Assembly (NCBI GenBank): GCA_023260655.1
Contig: JALQUU010000023.1
Coordinates: forward strand, 1-41,823
Reading direction: 5' to 3'
Source: Paracoccaceae bacterium
GTDB lineage: Bacteria > Pseudomonadota > Alphaproteobacteria > Rhodobacterales > Rhodobacteraceae
Length of the DNA stretch: 41,823 bases
Shown: positions 8,409 to 18,819 of the stretch, piece after piece
Layout: the number at the start of each line of letters is the position of its first letter
Numbering within the stretch: position 1 is the first letter of the stretch
Position numbers and translations under genes: made by a program
The notes under the pieces: generated by a model
Seen by the model: the letters and a program-made list of their open reading frames with translations, nothing else
Databases searched by the model: none
Told to the model about the DNA's origin: nothing

Positions 8409-9257
8409 TTGAGCGTAATCGAGGCAGACCGCGTGAACGAGAAACACAAGGGCATCGTGACCCGTGACGGCATCCGTATCCACGAGACAGCGGATTATCA
8501 GGGTATGCATGCGGCGGGCCGTGTGGCGGCGGAAATCCTCGACGAGATCGCCGAGCATGTATTTCCCGGCCAGACCACGGCAGAGATTGACCGGATCATC
8601 GAAGGGAAGGTGATCGCCAAGGGCACGAAATCGGCGACGATTGGCTATAAGGGCTATCAGCACGCCTCGTGCATCTCGATCAATCACGTGGTGTGCCACG
8701 GCATCCCCTCGTCGAAAACGCTGAAGGATGGCGATATCTTCAACATCGACGTGACCGTGATCCTCGATGGCTGGTATGGCGACACGAGCCGGATGTATGT
8801 GGCCGGAAAACTGCCCCGCAAGGCTGAGCGCCTGATCCAAGTGACGCATGACGCGCTGATGCTCGGGATTGAGGCGGTGAAGCCCGGCAACACCTTCGGG
8901 GACATCGGCTATGCGATCCAGTCCTACGTGGAAAGCCACCGCATGAGCGTGGTGCGCGATTTCTGCGGGCATGGGTTGGGCCGCGTGTTCCACGCCTCGC
9001 CGAACGTGCTGCACTATGGTCGCCCGGGTAGCGGGCCGGTGCTGGAAGAGGGCATGTTCTTCACCATCGAACCGATGGTGAATTTGGGCCGCCCCGAAAC
9101 CAAGGTTCTGGCCGATGAATGGACCGCCGTGACCCGCGACAAGTCGCTGTCGGCGCAGTTCGAGCATTCGGTGGGCGTGACGGCGGATGGCGTGGATATC
9201 TTCACGCTCTCGCCCGCGGGCACCTTCCACCCGACCTATACGCAAACAGCAGAATAA
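8409..9257 (+). CDS. map: type I methionine aminopeptidase
   Basis: Removes the initiator Met from nascent cytoplasmic proteins. The 282-aa product has all five metal ligands of the family in context: Asp in NIDVTVI, Asp in GDTSRMY, His in GHGLGRVFH, Glu in FTIEPMV and Glu in QFEHSVGV. The start is uncertain: TTG at 8409 with AGGA about 6 bases upstream gives MSVIEADRVNEK, while GTG at 8433 gives VNEKHKG; the conserved part begins only at HETADYQGM. It is divergent from nap and ends immediately before the converging rmuC stop, with no intergenic base. Confidence 0.95.
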   Translation: MSVIEADRVNEKHKGIVTRDGIRIHETADYQGMHAAGRVAAEILDEIAEHVFPGQTTAEIDRIIEGKVIAKGTKSATIGYKGYQHASCISINHVVCHGIPSSKTLKDGDIFNIDVTVILDGWYGDTSRMYVAGKLPRKAERLIQVTHDALMLGIEAVKPGNTFGDIGYAIQSYVESHRMSVVRDFCGHGLGRVFHASPNVLHYGRPGSGPVLEEGMFFTIEPMVNLGRPETKVLADEWTAVTRDKSLSAQFEHSVGVTADGVDIFTLSPAGTFHPTYTQTAE

Positions 9258-10436
9258 TCACTCCGCCGGACGCGGGATGGGCAGTGGCACGTCTTCGGGT
9301 TCGGCATCGGGGGCGAGTTCTTCGAAATCGAAATTGTCGAGGCGGCGGGCGCGTTTGCCTGCCTTTTCGGCGCTGATCTTGATCTCCTCCACGTCTTTGG
9401 CGGCCTGCGAGAAGTGGCGATCCAGATTGCCGACGCGCGTGGAAAGGCGGTCTACATCCGCATAGAGGAGCGAAAGCTCGCGGCGGATCGCGCCGGCCTG
9501 TTCGCGCATGCGGGCGTCTTTCAGGATCGCGCGCATGGTGTTCAGCGTAGCCATGCAGGTGGTGGGCGAGACGATCCAAACGCGGTTGGCGAAACCTTCG
9601 CGGACCACATCGGGGAAGTTGGCGTGCAGCTCGGCATAGACCGCTTCCGAGGGCAGGAACATCAAAGCGCCGTCTGCAGTTTCGCCTTCGATGATATATT
9701 TTTCCGATATCGCCCTGATATGCGCCCGCACGCTTAAACGCATCTGCTGTGCGGCACGTTGCAACTGGTCGGGCGTTTCGGCGCGGCGGAGCGCTTCATA
9801 AGCTTCGAGCGGAAATTTACTGTCGATCACGATCGGGCCGGGGGGATTTGGCAGGTGGATCAAGCAATCCGCCCGCCGCCCGTTCGAGAGCGTGGCCTGC
9901 ATCGTGTAGCTGTCGGACGGCAGCGCCTTCAGCACGATATCGTTCAGCTGGATTTCCCCGAAAGCGCCGCGCGTTTGCTTGTTGGAGAGAATGTCTTGCA
10001 GGCCGAGCACATCGCCCGAAAGCTTCACGATGTTTTCCTGCGCCTTGTCGATGGCAGAAAGGCGCTGCTGCAATTCGCCCAAGGAATGCGCGGTGCGACG
10101 GGCGGAGCCTTGGAGGTTTTCGTTCATCGCCTCGGCCACTTGCGCGAGGCGGGCTTCCATGAGGCGGATCATCTGCGCTTGCGAGGCGGCTAGCGCCTCG
10201 GAGACATGGGTGAGGCCGCCTGAAAGCTGCTGTTGCCCGTCAGAGAGGGACTGCACACGCTGGCCCATAGCGGAAAGCTGGTAGGCGAGCGGTTCGGCAA
10301 GCCGCGCGGAACGGCCTGCGGCGCGCACGGCGAGGACGAGGAGGACGAGGATCAGGAGCACGATGGCCGCGCCGATGAGGGCGGCGAGAACGGCGGGATC
10401 GTTCAGGGCGTAGGTTTGGCCGTTGAGGTTGATCAT
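9258..10436 (-). CDS. rmuC: RmuC-family DNA recombination protein
   Basis: RmuC limits rearrangement at short inverted repeats and carries a restriction-nuclease-like domain. The 392-aa product has one N-terminal membrane segment (residues ~16-37), a coiled coil rich in Gln, Ser and Ala (~55-135), and the catalytic domain, with GAFGEIQLNDIV and the IVIDSKFPLEAYEAL segment (Asp-x-Lys of the PD-(D/E)xK type). The C-terminal tail is acidic and proline-rich. The ATG at 10436 overlaps the mutL stop (ATGA), so it is coupled to mutL; pairing two DNA-maintenance genes makes sense. Confidence 0.93.
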   Translation of the reverse strand: MINLNGQTYALNDPAVLAALIGAAIVLLILVLLVLAVRAAGRSARLAEPLAYQLSAMGQRVQSLSDGQQQLSGGLTHVSEALAASQAQMIRLMEARLAQVAEAMNENLQGSARRTAHSLGELQQRLSAIDKAQENIVKLSGDVLGLQDILSNKQTRGAFGEIQLNDIVLKALPSDSYTMQATLSNGRRADCLIHLPNPPGPIVIDSKFPLEAYEALRRAETPDQLQRAAQQMRLSVRAHIRAISEKYIIEGETADGALMFLPSEAVYAELHANFPDVVREGFANRVWIVSPTTCMATLNTMRAILKDARMREQAGAIRRELSLLYADVDRLSTRVGNLDRHFSQAAKDVEEIKISAEKAGKRARRLDNFDFEELAPDAEPEDVPLPIPRPAE

Positions 10437-12310
10437 CCGCGCCGTCCGAACAGCCGTTCGATATCGGCCAGTTTGAGTTCAACATAGGTGGGGCGGCCAT
10501 GGTTGCATTGGCCGGAATGGGGTTTGGCTTCCATTTCGCGCAGGAGCGCGTTCATCTCTTCGGCGCGCATGCGGCGGCCCGAGCGGATGGAGCCGTGGCA
10601 GGCCATACGGGATAGTATGGCGTCGATCCGCGACTGCAGCATTTGGCTTTCGCCTTCGTCGGCCAGTTCGTCGAGAATGTCTTTGAGGAGCGCTTCGGCG
10701 TTGACCTCGCCCAAGGGCGCGGGGGTTTCGCGGACGGCGAGCGTGCCGGGGCCGAAGGGTTCGATGGAGAGGCCGATGCGGTGCAGATCTTCGGCTACGT
10801 CAAGAAGGCGCTGCGCGTCTCCTTCCGAGAGCGTGACGATTTCGGGGATCAGAAGTGCTTGGGCAGGAACGCCTTTTTCCGCCATCTGGGCTTTCAGGCG
10901 TTCATAGACGAGGCGCTCGTGCGCGGCGTGCTGGTCAACGATAACAATGCCATCGGCGGTTTGCGCGACGATGTAATTCTCGTGTACCTGCGCGCGGGCG
11001 GCTCCGAGGGGGAGGCGCTCCATATCCGGTGCGGCTTCGGGTGCAGGCGCGGGTTCAACGCGGGCGGACCATGCCGGGCCAAGCTCCGAGAAGCCGGGGG
11101 CTTGGGCCTGATGTGCTGCGGCAAGCGTGGGGGCTGCAGGGCGCAATACGCTACCGTATGGTGCGGCGGTGCGGTCCATCTGGTAGATGCGGGGCGCTTC
11201 CACGGGTTCGGGGCGGAACGCGCCCAGAGTTGCCATTGCGACGGTCGAGGACGCGCGGTGGCCCGCGTCGGCCAGCGCGTGGCGCAGGGCCGAGATGATG
11301 AGGCCGCGCGCGGTGCCGGGGTCGCGGAAGCGCACTTCGGATTTGGCGGGGTGGACGTTCACGTCCACCATCTGCGGTTCCACGTTGAGGAAGAGGACAG
11401 CGGCAGGATAGCGGTCGCGGCTGAGGAAGTCGGAATAGGCGGCGCGTAGGGCACCGACGAAGAGCTTGTCGGTAACGGGGCGGCCATTGACGAAGAGGTA
11501 TTGCGCCACGGAGGAGCCGCGCGAATAGGTGGGGAGCGCGGCATAGCCCGTGAGGTGGAAGGCTTCGCGCTGTGCGTCGATCTTCACGGAGTTATCGGCA
11601 AAATCGCGGCCCAGAACCGAGGCTAGTCGTGCACGAAGGGCGTCGAACATATCGCCGGTTTCGGCATCGGCGCGGAAGGTGACACGGCCTTCGCCGCCAC
11701 CTGACACGTCACGCAGAGTGAAGCTGACGAAAGGTTCGGCCATCGCGAGGCGGCGGACGGTTTCGCTGATCGACTGGGTTTCGGCGCGATCGGTGCGGAG
11801 GAACTTGAGGCGCGCAGGGGTGGCGTGGAAGAGGTCACGCAACTCGACGACCGTGCCACGCGAGAGGGCGGCGGGGCGGACGGGATCGATGCGGCCACCA
11901 TAGCAGCGGATCAACGCTGCCTCGGGCGCGGCTTTGGCGCGGGAGGTGATGGTGAGGCGGCCAACGGCTCCCAAAGAGGGCAGTGCCTCGCCACGGAAGC
12001 CGAAGCCGTGGATGTTCAGCAAGTCCGACCCGTCGATCTTCGAAGTGGCGTGGCGGGCCAGCGCGAGGGGCAGTTGCTCAGGGCGGATGCCGCAGCCATC
12101 ATCGGTGACGCGGATCAGGGTTTTGCCGCCGTCCGCGATGGCAACCTCGATGCGGGTGGCTCCGGCATCGAGCGCGTTTTCCACGAGTTCTTTCACCGCC
12201 GAGGCGGGCCGTTCGACCACTTCGCCAGCCGCGATGCGGTTGATCGCCGACTCGTCGAGTTGGCGGATGTCCGGCTGATCTGTGGATATGTTGGGGCGTG
12301 CCTGCGTCAT
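10433..12310 (-). CDS. mutL: DNA mismatch repair protein MutL (with endonuclease motif)
   Basis: MutL links MutS mismatch recognition to downstream excision. The 625-aa product has the GHKL ATPase motifs (ELVENALDAGA, VTDDGCGI, TSKIDGSDL, GFRGEALPS), a low-complexity Pro/Ala linker (~residues 370-420) and the dimerisation domain. That domain contains DQHAAHERLVYE near residue 458, which fits the DQHA-x2-E-x4-E signature of MutL proteins with latent nicking activity; the C-terminal CxHGxxR segment is present as MACHGSIRSGR. This agrees with a lineage using the MutH-independent system. It is the first gene of mutL-rmuC, 48 bases from the puuD stop. Confidence 0.96.
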   Translation of the reverse strand: MTQARPNISTDQPDIRQLDESAINRIAAGEVVERPASAVKELVENALDAGATRIEVAIADGGKTLIRVTDDGCGIRPEQLPLALARHATSKIDGSDLLNIHGFGFRGEALPSLGAVGRLTITSRAKAAPEAALIRCYGGRIDPVRPAALSRGTVVELRDLFHATPARLKFLRTDRAETQSISETVRRLAMAEPFVSFTLRDVSGGGEGRVTFRADAETGDMFDALRARLASVLGRDFADNSVKIDAQREAFHLTGYAALPTYSRGSSVAQYLFVNGRPVTDKLFVGALRAAYSDFLSRDRYPAAVLFLNVEPQMVDVNVHPAKSEVRFRDPGTARGLIISALRHALADAGHRASSTVAMATLGAFRPEPVEAPRIYQMDRTAAPYGSVLRPAAPTLAAAHQAQAPGFSELGPAWSARVEPAPAPEAAPDMERLPLGAARAQVHENYIVAQTADGIVIVDQHAAHERLVYERLKAQMAEKGVPAQALLIPEIVTLSEGDAQRLLDVAEDLHRIGLSIEPFGPGTLAVRETPAPLGEVNAEALLKDILDELADEGESQMLQSRIDAILSRMACHGSIRSGRRMRAEEMNALLREMEAKPHSGQCNHGRPTYVELKLADIERLFGRRG

Positions 12311-12358
12311 GCCCCAAGGTTTAGCTTGAGCAGAGCGATTCTGCTACCCGTGACTGGC

Positions 12359-13579
12359 CTATCCGCGGATTGCCACCAGATACCAATCGACGATGGCTTG
12401 GCGTTCGCTAGGTTCCATGAACGAGAGGTTCGCTTGCGGCATGGCATGGGTGCGGCCCGCCTGAATGTAGATGTCGCGCGCTTGGCGGGCGATCTGCACG
12501 GGGGTTTCCAGATGCACACCTCTCGGGGCCCAGTGGAGGCCATCCCACGAGGGTTCTGCCGCGTGGCACATGGAGCAGCGGCCTAGAACGATATCGGTGA
12601 CCTCTTCGAAACCGGCGGCTTCCGTAAAGCGCAGCTCCGCCCCTTTCGCTTCCTCGCGCGCATCGACCTGACCGGGGGCGGTGGAGAGCCACATGATGAG
12701 GAGGAAGATCATCGCGGTGGCGAACCACGTCCAATAGGGCGTACCTTTGCGGGCGTGCACCGAGTTGAAGTAATGGCGGATGGTAACGCCCATCAGGAAG
12801 ACGAGCGCGGCGATGATCCAGTTATACTCGGTGGCGAAGGCCAGCGGGTAATGGTTGGAGAGCATCAGGAAGATGACGGGCAGCGTCAGGTAGTTGTTAT
12901 GGGTCGAGCGCTGCTTGGCGATCTTGCCGTATTTCGCATCGGGTTTCTTGCCCGCAATCAGATCGGCCACCACGATTTTCTGGTTCGGGATGATGATCAT
13001 GAAGACGTTTGCGCTCATCAGCGTGGCGGTGAAAGCCCCGAGATGAAGAAGGGCTGCGCGGCCTGCGAAGACGGAAGTATAGAAATAGGCCATGCCGACG
13101 AGCACGACGAAGAGCGCCACCATCAGGCCGGTTTGATTGGCGTTCACGAAGCGGTCGCAGAGGAAGTTGTAGACGAGCCAGCCGAAGACGAGGGAGCCTG
13201 CGGAGATGGCGATGGCAACGGGTGCGGAAAGCTCGCGTACGGCCGGGTCGATCAGGTAGAAATCCGCGCCGAGGTAATAGACAACGGCCAGAAGCGCGAA
13301 GCCCGAAAGCCAAGTGGCGTAGCTCTCCCATTTGAACCAGACGAGGCCATCGGGCATGTTCGCGGGAGCGACGAGGTATTTCTGGATGTGGTAGAAACCT
13401 CCGCCATGCACCTGCCATTCCTCGCCATCGGCACCGGAGGCGAGGTTACGGTCGCGGTGGAGGCCGAGATCCAAGGCGATGAAATAGAACGAAGATCCGA
13501 TCCACGCGATGGCGGTAATCACGTGCACCCAGCGCACTGCGAATTCCAGCCACTCACCGATGATTGCCCAATCTGCCAT
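12359..13579 (-). CDS. puuD: urate hydroxylase PuuD (membrane protein with cytochrome c domain)
   Basis: PuuD oxidises urate to 5-hydroxyisourate in purine breakdown, passing electrons to the respiratory chain. The 406-aa product has about eight membrane segments followed by a C-terminal cytochrome c domain with CSMCH and a probable distal Met (HAMPQANLSFM). The start ATG at 13579 has GGAGG 7 bases upstream; an upstream in-frame TTG at 13603 is rejected because the ribosome site would lie inside the gene. It is divergent from a LysR regulator. No other purine genes are in the window. Confidence 0.9.
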   Translation of the reverse strand: MADWAIIGEWLEFAVRWVHVITAIAWIGSSFYFIALDLGLHRDRNLASGADGEEWQVHGGGFYHIQKYLVAPANMPDGLVWFKWESYATWLSGFALLAVVYYLGADFYLIDPAVRELSAPVAIAISAGSLVFGWLVYNFLCDRFVNANQTGLMVALFVVLVGMAYFYTSVFAGRAALLHLGAFTATLMSANVFMIIIPNQKIVVADLIAGKKPDAKYGKIAKQRSTHNNYLTLPVIFLMLSNHYPLAFATEYNWIIAALVFLMGVTIRHYFNSVHARKGTPYWTWFATAMIFLLIMWLSTAPGQVDAREEAKGAELRFTEAAGFEEVTDIVLGRCSMCHAAEPSWDGLHWAPRGVHLETPVQIARQARDIYIQAGRTHAMPQANLSFMEPSERQAIVDWYLVAIRG

Positions 13580-13628
13580 GCGGTTCCCTCCTCTGCCCGA
13601 CAAGAGGGTATCCTGCCAACGGCCTTGA

Positions 13629-13646
13629 TGATAATTCTGAAAATCA
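13629..13646. promoter_or_regulatory. possible LysR-type operator between puuD and its divergent regulator
   Basis: TGAT-N10-ATCA lies in the 95-base divergent gap, 50 bases from puuD and 29 from the LysR start. LysR proteins usually bind such dyads containing T-N11-A in shared promoters. The match is short and could be chance. Confidence 0.3.
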
Positions 13647-13674
13647 GGGGAAGAGTTTCAAGCGAGTCTTTATA

Positions 13675-14607
13675 ATGTCCTATGTGAATACGCTGCGGAT
13701 GTTTCTGCGCGTCTATGAATTGGGCAGTATGAGCGCGGCTGCCCGCGATCAGCGCACCTCGCCTGCGGTGGCGTCGTCGCGGATCATGGAGTTGGAGAAG
13801 CATCTGGGCTTGCGGCTCTTCAATCGCACGACGCGCGCTTTGAACCCGACCGAGCACGGGCGTTTGTTCTATGAAGGCGCTCTGCGGATCGTGGATGCGA
13901 TCGAGGCGGCGGAAGCGGCGGTGATGACGGCGGCGCAGGCCCCGAAGGGCACGCTTTTCGTGGCGGCGCCTTTGGGTGTAGGGCGGCGGTTCATCGCGCC
14001 TCATGTGCCCGCGTTCAAACGCGCCTATCCCGAGATCGACATCCGGCTCCGGCTGTCGGATCGGGTGATCGATGTGACAGGCGAAGGCCTGGATCTGGCT
14101 TTCCATCTGGGGCCGCTGACGGATAGTGACCTCAAGGTGAAGATGATCGCCGAAAGCCCACGCGTTTTGTGCGCCTCGCCGGAGTATATCGCGCGGCGCG
14201 GGATGCCTGCGACGGGCGATGCGCTGATCGGGGATAAGCACGATTGCCTGAACCTGCGGTTTCCCGGCGCAAAGGAATTCCAGTGGACATTGCAAACGCC
14301 GGAAGGGCCGAAGCGCTACGAGATTTCCGGGCCTTTCGAGAGCGATGACGGCGATGTGCTGACGGGATGGGCGCTTGATGGGGCGGGGATCGTGATGAAG
14401 CCCGTTTTCGAAGTGGCCGACTATCTGGCCTCCGGCGCTTTGGTGCGGGTGGCGGAAGAAACGCCTCCCCTGCCCACGCAGCTTGCGGCGCTTTCGCCGT
14501 CGCGGCGGTTCCGCGATCCGAAGGTGCAGCTTTTCACCGATTACATGACGCGGGAATGCCGCGAGGCCTTGGCGCGGCTACATGCGGTGGCTGCGGCTAA
14601 AGAATAG
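13675..14607 (+). CDS. LysR-family transcriptional regulator, probable regulator of puuD
   Basis: The 310-aa product has the LysR winged helix at the N-terminus (LRMFLRVYELGSMSAAARDQRTSPAVASSRIMELEKHLG, split here by eye into helix-turn-helix residues ~5-44) and the effector domain starting about residue 90. The ATG at 13675 is chosen because it gives the normal LysR start (MSYVNTLRMF) and puts the gene just outside the divergent puuD promoter; the longer in-frame version would run through that promoter. The Shine-Dalgarno is weak. Divergent placement suggests control of puuD, with a purine-derived effector; this is inference. Confidence 0.88.
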   Translation: MSYVNTLRMFLRVYELGSMSAAARDQRTSPAVASSRIMELEKHLGLRLFNRTTRALNPTEHGRLFYEGALRIVDAIEAAEAAVMTAAQAPKGTLFVAAPLGVGRRFIAPHVPAFKRAYPEIDIRLRLSDRVIDVTGEGLDLAFHLGPLTDSDLKVKMIAESPRVLCASPEYIARRGMPATGDALIGDKHDCLNLRFPGAKEFQWTLQTPEGPKRYEISGPFESDDGDVLTGWALDGAGIVMKPVFEVADYLASGALVRVAEETPPLPTQLAALSPSRRFRDPKVQLFTDYMTRECREALARLHAVAAAKE

Positions 14608-14610
14608 CGA

Positions 14611-14637
14611 AACGCCCAGGGGAAGGACCCGGGCGTT
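14611..14637. terminator. shared bidirectional terminator between the LysR gene and amtB
   Basis: AACGCCC at 14611-14617 pairs with GGGCGTT at 14631-14637. It follows the LysR stop by 3 bases on the plus strand (then CCTTT) and amtB by 21 bases on the minus strand (then TTTCGCTATTCTTT). Both genes converge on it. Confidence 0.7.
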
Positions 14638-14658
14638 CCTTTGGCATGGATGGAAGGA

Positions 14659-15984
14659 TTAGCCCTTGGAGAATTCAGGGTAGGCTTCCATGCCGAGTTC
14701 AGCCATGTCGAGGCCATTGATCTCGTCTTCAGCCGAGGGGCGGATGCCCGTAGTGGCTTTGAGGACCAGCCAAAGGACGCCGGAGACCACGAAGACGAAG
14801 GCGCCGATGGAGAAGAAGCCTACGATCTGCGTCATGAAGGAAGTGCCTTCGGTGTAGAAGGGAACCGCCAGCGTGCCCCAGAAACCAGCCACGAGGTGAA
14901 CCGGGATCGCACCGACAACGTCATCGATCTTGAGCTTGTCGAGGAAGGGCACGACGAAGACCACGATCACACTACCCACAGCACCGATCCAGAGCGCACC
15001 GAAGAGGGTCGGGTCGAGCGGGCCTGCGGTGATCGAGACGAGACCTGCAAGCGCACCGTTCAGCGTCATGGTGAGGTCAGGCTTCTTGTAGAGGAGCTGC
15101 GTCAGGAGGAGGGCCACAACGGAGCCAGCGGCAGCAGCCATGTTGGTGTTGGCGAAGATGATCGCAACAGCGTTGGCATCTGCTTCGGTGCCCAGAGCGA
15201 GTTGCGAGCCACCGTTGAAGCCGAACCAGCCGAGCCACAGGATGAAGGTACCAAGCGTTGCGAGAGCAAGGTTGGAACCCGGCATCGGAACGACGCGGCC
15301 ATCTTTGTACTTGCCGATACGCGGGCCGAGGATCAGCACACCTGCGAGGGCTGCGAAACCGCCTGCTGCGTGAACGAGCGTGGAGCCTGCGAAGTCGGAG
15401 AAGCCCATTTCAGAGAGCCAGCCGCCACCCCACTGCCAGGACGCTTCGATCGGGTAGATGATGCCCGTGAGCACGACCGTGAAGATCAGGAAGGGCCAGA
15501 GTTTCACGCGCTCAGCCATTGCACCCGACACGATGGAGGCGGTGGTGGCACAGAACATGAGCTGGAAGAAGAAGTCCGAACCCGTAGCATAGCCGGTTTC
15601 GAGGGCGGGATCGCCACCGATAGAGGCGGTGGTGAAGGCGCCGATCCAGCCTGCGATGCTCCAGCTGTCGCCCGGGTACATCAGGTTATAGCCAACGAGC
15701 CAATACATGATCGCGGCGATAGAGAAGAGCGCGATGTTCTTGGTGAGCTGCATCGTCACGTTCTTGGAACGCACGAGGCCCGCTTCGAGCATGGCGAAGC
15801 CTGCGGCCATCCAGAACACGAGGAACCCACCTATAAGGAAGAGAAGCGTGTTGAAGATGAAGGCGTTGTCCACTGCAGGCGCGGCTTCGGCAGCGGCTTC
15901 GGTGGCCGTTTGGGCCCAAGCAGGCAGTGCGGACATCAGGGCAAATGCGCCCCCGAGCCCGAGAAGTTTCGAGAAATCTTTCAT
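14659..15984 (-). CDS. amtB: ammonium transporter AmtB
   Basis: Conducts ammonium/ammonia into the cell as a trimer. The 441-aa product has an N-terminal signal sequence (to about residue 24, PAWAQ), eleven membrane segments and the twin His of the pore in GSTLVHAAGG and GAIPVHLVAG. The conserved NTNMAAAAGSV and WLGWFGFNGGS segments are also present. It lies 26 bases after glnK with AGGGG upstream of ATG 15984. The glnK-amtB pair is universal; the PII protein plugs AmtB when nitrogen is sufficient. Confidence 0.97.
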   Translation of the reverse strand: MKDFSKLLGLGGAFALMSALPAWAQTATEAAAEAAPAVDNAFIFNTLLFLIGGFLVFWMAAGFAMLEAGLVRSKNVTMQLTKNIALFSIAAIMYWLVGYNLMYPGDSWSIAGWIGAFTTASIGGDPALETGYATGSDFFFQLMFCATTASIVSGAMAERVKLWPFLIFTVVLTGIIYPIEASWQWGGGWLSEMGFSDFAGSTLVHAAGGFAALAGVLILGPRIGKYKDGRVVPMPGSNLALATLGTFILWLGWFGFNGGSQLALGTEADANAVAIIFANTNMAAAAGSVVALLLTQLLYKKPDLTMTLNGALAGLVSITAGPLDPTLFGALWIGAVGSVIVVFVVPFLDKLKIDDVVGAIPVHLVAGFWGTLAVPFYTEGTSFMTQIVGFFSIGAFVFVVSGVLWLVLKATTGIRPSAEDEINGLDMAELGMEAYPEFSKG

Positions 15985-16010
15985 AATCTGTTTCCCCTGA
16001 TTTCAGGCGC

Positions 16011-16547
<537 letters not shown>

Positions 16548-16608
16548 TCAACATTCGATCGAAGAGCGCTTATCTTGAGCAAAAGAGCAGAGGCTGGGCG
16601 GCGACAGT

Positions 16609-18816
16609 ATGAGTGATTCAAACGGGAAGAGGCCGCCTCTGGTCGCGGAACGGCGCTACGGCAAGCCAGCGTCGAAGCCTGCCGCGAAGAAGCCCGCCCC
16701 TCGAAAACCCCGGCCGACCAAACCGAAGCGGACCGGTATCCTCTCTTGGCCGGGGCGCTTCATCCGCTTCGTGATCCGGCTCGTCTGGGCCATTACGTGG
16801 CGCGTGAGCCTTGTGACGGGCCTCATCCTTGCGGGGATGGTGTGGTACACCTCGCTGAGCCTGCCATCGGTCGACAAGCTGCTGGACGGGCGCGCGCGCG
16901 GGTCTGTCACGATGCTCGACATGTACGGGCAGGTATTTGCCGTGCGGGGCGCGCAATTCGGCGGCGCGGTTACGGCCACGAGCGTTAGCCCGCATCTGAA
17001 GAACGCGGTGATCGCCACCGAAGACAAGCGCTTCTACAGCCATTTCGGCCTCTCGCCGCGCGGCATCATCTCAGCCATGCGGATCAACATGCGCGAAGGG
17101 CGGCATCCGCTCAAAGGCCATGGTGGCTCGACCATCACCCAGCAGACCGCAAAGCTGATGTGCCTTGGCGTGGAATATGACGCGCGCCAATGGAAGAGCG
17201 AGAGGGATTACGAAGAGGATTGCCGCCGTTCCACGCTGGGCCGCAAGGCCAAGGAAGCCATTTTCGCGATGGCGATGGAGTGGAAATACAGCAAGGACGA
17301 GATTCTCTCGATCTACCTCAACCGCGCCTATATGGGCGGCGGGGCTTACGGCGCAGAAGCGGCCTCGCAACGGTTCTTCGCCAAGCCAGCGGCGGCAGTG
17401 AACCCTTCGGAAGCGGCTATTCTGGCGGGGCTTCTAACCGCGCCCACCACGCTTGCCCCCACCACCAATCTTGAACGCAGCCAGAACCGTGCGGCGGTGG
17501 TGATCGGGTTGATGCGGGATCAGGGCTATCTGAGCAAGACCGAGGCGGATTATGCGCTGGCCAACCCTGCGCAGCTTTCAGAGAGCGCCGAGCGCGCGGC
17601 GGGAGGCTATTTCGCCGATTGGCTGATGTCTTCGGGGCCGGAGTATCTGACGCGGAACACCTCGGAAGACGTGGTGATCCGCACCACGCTTGATCCGAAG
17701 GTGCAGCGCGCTGCCGAAGAGGCGGTAACGGAGATCTTCAAAACCCGCCTCAAGGACGGCTCGAAGGCCGAGGCAGCCGTGGTGGTGATGAGCGCCGATG
17801 GTGCGGTGCGCGCGATGGTCGGCGGGCGGCATACCAAGGTTGTGGGCGCCTTCAACCGCGCCACGCAAGCGCTGCGGCAAACCGGATCATCGTTCAAACC
17901 CTTCGTTTATGCTGCCGCCCTCGATATGGGCTATTCCGGCAATGACGTGATCGAAGACGCGCCTTTGACCATTGATATTCCGGGATCGGGGCCGTGGTCG
18001 CCTTCCAACTATGACCGGAAGTTCCATGGTTTCGTGACCATGGCCGAGGCGCTGCGGCAATCGTTGAACATTCCGGCGGTGAAAGTGGCACAGGCAGCGG
18101 GGCTGGAGCGCGTGCGCGCGGTGGCTTCGGGCTTTGGCGTGGGCGAGGAACTGGCCGAAGGGCCTGCTTTGGCGCTTGGCGCTTCGGAATCCACGCTTAT
18201 CAAAATGACGGGCGCCTATGCGGGCATCCTGAACGGCGGCTCTTCGGTGCAGCCCTACGGCTTGCTGTCCTTGCGGCTGAAGTCCGATTCCGCGCCGCTG
18301 ATGGAGCAGGAAAGCGGCATCGGGGATCGGGTGATCGGCGAGGAAGCGGCGCAGGAACTGATCTGGATGATGCATCAGGTCGTCGATGGCGGCACAGGCG
18401 CACGGGCCAATCTGCCCGACCGCGACGTGGCAGGCAAAACCGGCACCACACAGGCCGCGCGCGATGCATGGTTCATCGGCTTCTCGGCGGATTACGTGGC
18501 GGGTGTGTGGATGGGCTATGACGACAACACCCCCCTCACAGGCGTGACGGGTGGCGGCCTTCCCGCGGAAATCTGGCATGAGACCATGGTGCGCGCCCAT
18601 GAGGGCCTGCCAGCAACGCCCCTGCCGATGCGCGCACCGGGCGAAGGCGGGCAACTGGCCGATCAGGGCGATTTCAGCACCGGCGGCGGCAGCGAGTCGC
18701 TGATCGAGGGGCTTCTCAAGGGCATCTTCGGCGGCGGCAGCACGACGATCACGCTGCCGAAGGCCAATCCGAACGGCCCCCGCCCCTACGTGCCCTCACG
18801 GGAAGACACGCGTTAA
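16609..18816 (+). CDS. class A penicillin-binding protein (PBP1A type)
   Basis: A bifunctional peptidoglycan synthase. The 735-aa product has a basic, proline/lysine-rich cytoplasmic N-terminus (residues 1-45), one membrane segment (~60-82), and a GT51 glycosyltransferase domain with ATEDKRFYSHFG and GGSTITQQTAK (from residue 172). The transpeptidase domain follows, with the catalytic S427-S-F-K430, S485-L-N487 and K610-T-G-T613. All three penicillin-binding motifs are intact. The tail is Gly/Ser-rich with a basic end. The Shine-Dalgarno is weak. It ends 3 bases before the converging SLAC1 gene. Which numbered paralogue it is cannot be said. Confidence 0.94.
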   Translation: MSDSNGKRPPLVAERRYGKPASKPAAKKPAPRKPRPTKPKRTGILSWPGRFIRFVIRLVWAITWRVSLVTGLILAGMVWYTSLSLPSVDKLLDGRARGSVTMLDMYGQVFAVRGAQFGGAVTATSVSPHLKNAVIATEDKRFYSHFGLSPRGIISAMRINMREGRHPLKGHGGSTITQQTAKLMCLGVEYDARQWKSERDYEEDCRRSTLGRKAKEAIFAMAMEWKYSKDEILSIYLNRAYMGGGAYGAEAASQRFFAKPAAAVNPSEAAILAGLLTAPTTLAPTTNLERSQNRAAVVIGLMRDQGYLSKTEADYALANPAQLSESAERAAGGYFADWLMSSGPEYLTRNTSEDVVIRTTLDPKVQRAAEEAVTEIFKTRLKDGSKAEAAVVVMSADGAVRAMVGGRHTKVVGAFNRATQALRQTGSSFKPFVYAAALDMGYSGNDVIEDAPLTIDIPGSGPWSPSNYDRKFHGFVTMAEALRQSLNIPAVKVAQAAGLERVRAVASGFGVGEELAEGPALALGASESTLIKMTGAYAGILNGGSSVQPYGLLSLRLKSDSAPLMEQESGIGDRVIGEEAAQELIWMMHQVVDGGTGARANLPDRDVAGKTGTTQAARDAWFIGFSADYVAGVWMGYDDNTPLTGVTGGGLPAEIWHETMVRAHEGLPATPLPMRAPGEGGQLADQGDFSTGGGSESLIEGLLKGIFGGGSTTITLPKANPNGPRPYVPSREDTR

Positions 18817-18819
18817 GCC